A DNA stretch of 7,927 nt from Gammaproteobacteria bacterium. GTDB lineage: Bacteria; Pseudomonadota; Gammaproteobacteria; Steroidobacterales; GCA-2729495. The stretch lies in contig JAHDYN010000042.1 of assembly GCA_023383735.1 (NCBI GenBank), positions 1,782 through 9,708 on the forward strand, given 5' to 3'. The position numbers and the translations under genes are program-made. This document shows, piece by piece, positions 6,783-7,927 of the stretch. The notes beneath the pieces were generated by a model that had not been told where the DNA came from, made no database searches, and saw nothing but the letters and a program-made list of their open reading frames with translations. Every line of letters starts with the position of its first letter. Within the stretch, counting starts at the first letter, position 1.

Positions 6783-6808
6783 GCATCGCGGCTGAAGCCG
6801 CTCCTACA
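6783..6808 (-). repeat. REP-like palindromic unit with GTAG head (SMAG/xanthomonad type)
   Basis: On the minus strand it reads TGTAGGAGCGGC-TTCA-GCCGCGATGC: a GTAG head, then a perfect 5-bp stem GCGGC/GCCGC (6788-6792 with 6797-6801) around a TTCA loop (TGAA on the plus strand). This closely matches from memory the dispersed REP units of Xanthomonadales and Stenotrophomonas (SMAG elements), which carry GTAG and are mobilised by RAYT transposases. It lies at the join between two convergent genes, a typical REP position, and may stabilise the 3' ends of both mRNAs. There is no T-run, so it is not a classical terminator. No transposase gene is in the window. Confidence 0.75.
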
Positions 6809-6819
6809 GCCGCTCCTGC
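6796..6819. repeat. 12-bp tandem repeat derived from the REP unit
   Basis: AGCCGCTCCTAC (6796-6807) is followed directly by AGCCGCTCCTGC (6808-6819), with one difference at the eleventh base. The first copy is part of the REP unit; the second codes for the last residues of the flavoprotein (QERL). The differing base separates TAG (stop, copy 1) from CAG (Gln, copy 2) on the minus strand. Slippage or imprecise insertion of the repeat would explain it. Confidence 0.7.
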
Positions 6820-7927
6820 GCTGAGGTAGTCAAAAAATGCAGCGCCCCGCTTCCGGCCGCCCGCCCGGTGGCGAGACATGCGCTCAGCAGATAGCCGCCG
6901 GTCGGTGCTTCCCAGTCGAGCATCTCGCCGGCCACGAATACCCCCGGCAAGCAGCGCAGCATGAACTGCGCATCGATCTCGTCGAGCGCGACGCCACCTG
7001 CCGTACTGATCGCCTCGACCAGCGGACGCGTACCGGTGAGGACCAGCGGCAGCGCCTTGAGGTGCGCAGCCAGACGCAGCGGATCGGCCAGCGTGCCGGC
7101 ATCCGCCGTTTCCCGCAGCAACGCGGCCTTCACGCCCTCGATACCGGCTGCCTTGCGCAGATGACTGGCAAGGCTCGCCTTGCCGCGCGGCCGTGACAGC
7201 GCCGCGCTCAGCTGTTCGAGGCTGCGATCGGGCAGCAGGTCGACCCGGAGCGTTGCGCAAGCCTGCGCTTCGAGCGCGTCGCGCAGGGCTGCCGACAGCG
7301 TGTAGACCGCACTGCCCTCGATGCCCTTGGCGCTGACGACGAATTCGCCGCGCACCGCCTGTGCACCAAAGGACAGACAGGCCGGTTTTACCGGCGATCC
7401 GGCAAAGCGCTCGCGCAGGTGCGTGCTCCATGCCACATCGAAACCGCAATTGGCCGGCCGGAGCGGATTGATGCGCACGCCCCGGTCGGCGAGCAGCGCG
7501 GTCCATGCCCCGTCGCTGCCGAGGCGCGGCCAGCTCGCGCCGCCGAGCGCCAGCACCGTGGCATCGGCGCTGAATGCCCGCACGCCTTCCGGCGTTGCAA
7601 AGACCAGCGCGCCCCCGGCGTTCCAGCCCTGCCAGCGGTGACGTACATGGAGCTTCACCCCGCCTGCACGCAGGCGCGCAAGCCAGGCCCGCAGCAGCGG
7701 TGAGGCCTTCATCGCCACGGGAAACACACGCCCCGAGCTGCCGACAAAAGTGTCGATGTCGAGACCGGCTGCCCACTGCCGGATCGCGGCCGGCGGAAAG
7801 TTGCGCAAGGCCGGCTCCAGGACAGCGCGAGCCGGAGCAAAGCGGCACAGAAAGGATTCCGGATCCTCGGCGTGGGTGAGATTCAGGCCGCTCTTGCCGG
7901 CGAGCAGGAATTTCCGTCCCGGCGAAG
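6804..7927 (-). CDS. FAD-dependent flavoprotein of the BaiN/HI0933 (PP_4765-like) family, N-terminus cut off
   Basis: The window holds 373 C-terminal residues. The frame is open to the right edge, so the start and the N-terminal dinucleotide-binding GxGxxG strand (roughly 30-40 residues) lie outside; the internal TTG at 7806-7808 is not the start. Family marks are clear: GRKFLLAGKSGLNLTHAE near the edge, then FVGSSGRVFP, TVLALGGASWPRLGSDG (about 123-139) and the FAD-closing block GVFVAGEMLDWE...TGGYLLSACLATG (about 328-354). The wording of these blocks (SSGRVFP, KASPLLRAWL, RHRWQGW) fits the PP_4765 subgroup. These are cytosolic flavin oxidoreductases with mostly undefined substrates; labels such as aminoacetone oxidase should not be carried over. 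A longer open frame in another phase (6655-7848) lacks these motifs and is spurious. The TAG stop belongs to the GTAG head of a REP-like repeat, and the terminal QERL is encoded by a tandem copy of part of it. Confidence 0.93.
   Translation of the reverse strand, partial: SPGRKFLLAGKSGLNLTHAEDPESFLCRFAPARAVLEPALRNFPPAAIRQWAAGLDIDTFVGSSGRVFPVAMKASPLLRAWLARLRAGGVKLHVRHRWQGWNAGGALVFATPEGVRAFSADATVLALGGASWPRLGSDGAWTALLADRGVRINPLRPANCGFDVAWSTHLRERFAGSPVKPACLSFGAQAVRGEFVVSAKGIEGSAVYTLSAALRDALEAQACATLRVDLLPDRSLEQLSAALSRPRGKASLASHLRKAAGIEGVKAALLRETADAGTLADPLRLAAHLKALPLVLTGTRPLVEAISTAGGVALDEIDAQFMLRCLPGVFVAGEMLDWEAPTGGYLLSACLATGRAAGSGALHFLTTSAQERL

Noticed and set aside
6655..7848. 397-codon minus-strand frame longer than the visible part of the flavoprotein frame with an internal start
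   Set aside because: Shifted phase of the flavoprotein gene; product is Ala/Arg/Gly-rich, lacks FAD motifs and would run into the lipoprotein gene on the other strand.

Overview
The window is GC-rich (about 60-65% by eye), densely coded proteobacterial DNA with seven protein genes and no RNA gene, IS element, CRISPR array or phage gene. The closest resemblances are gammaproteobacterial: a full-type bacterial PEP carboxylase, a PP_4765-like flavoprotein, and a palindromic repeat with a GTAG head of the type common in Xanthomonadales, Stenotrophomonas and relatives. I infer a gammaproteobacterium near Xanthomonadales/Nevskiales. The class is fairly safe; the order is a guess. The window is mostly ordinary chromosome with a few unusual arrangements.

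Region 1 (1-5628, all minus strand) reads as one five-gene operon, transcribed from right to left. It starts with a two-domain nuclease of the DUF2779 type (4183-5628). Next come a histidine-rich ten-helix membrane protein I do not recognise (3187-4176), a YjbE-type TerC metal transporter (2445-3185), a universal stress protein (1983-2441), and phosphoenolpyruvate carboxylase, which runs off the left edge (1-1986). Junctions are 6, 1 and 3 bp, then a 4-bp ATGA overlap, so co-transcription and translational coupling are very likely. The contents are diverse: DNA processing, an orphan membrane protein, metal homeostasis, stress sensing and anaplerotic CO2 fixation. One possible link is divalent metal, since PEP carboxylase and both nuclease folds need Mg2+/Mn2+ and TerC proteins move Mn2+. 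That is inference only.

Region 2 (5629-5741) is a 113-bp divergent intergenic region. It has a good sigma70 promoter on the plus strand (extended -10 TGCTATAAA with a GAGACA -35 box 17 bp upstream), overlapped by a near-palindrome and preceded by a direct repeat one helical turn apart. No equally good promoter is visible for the minus-strand operon.

Region 3 (5742-6752, plus strand) is a single gene for a predicted outer-membrane lipoprotein of unknown function, with a seven-glycine tether and a calcium-loop-like motif near its C-terminus.

Region 4 (6753-7927) begins with a 51-bp convergent gap containing most of a REP-like palindrome. The TAG of this repeat's GTAG head is also the stop codon of the next gene, a BaiN/HI0933-family FAD flavoprotein on the minus strand whose N-terminus lies beyond the right edge. 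The last codons of that gene lie in a 12-bp tandem copy of part of the repeat.

No stretch longer than 300 bases lacks a gene.
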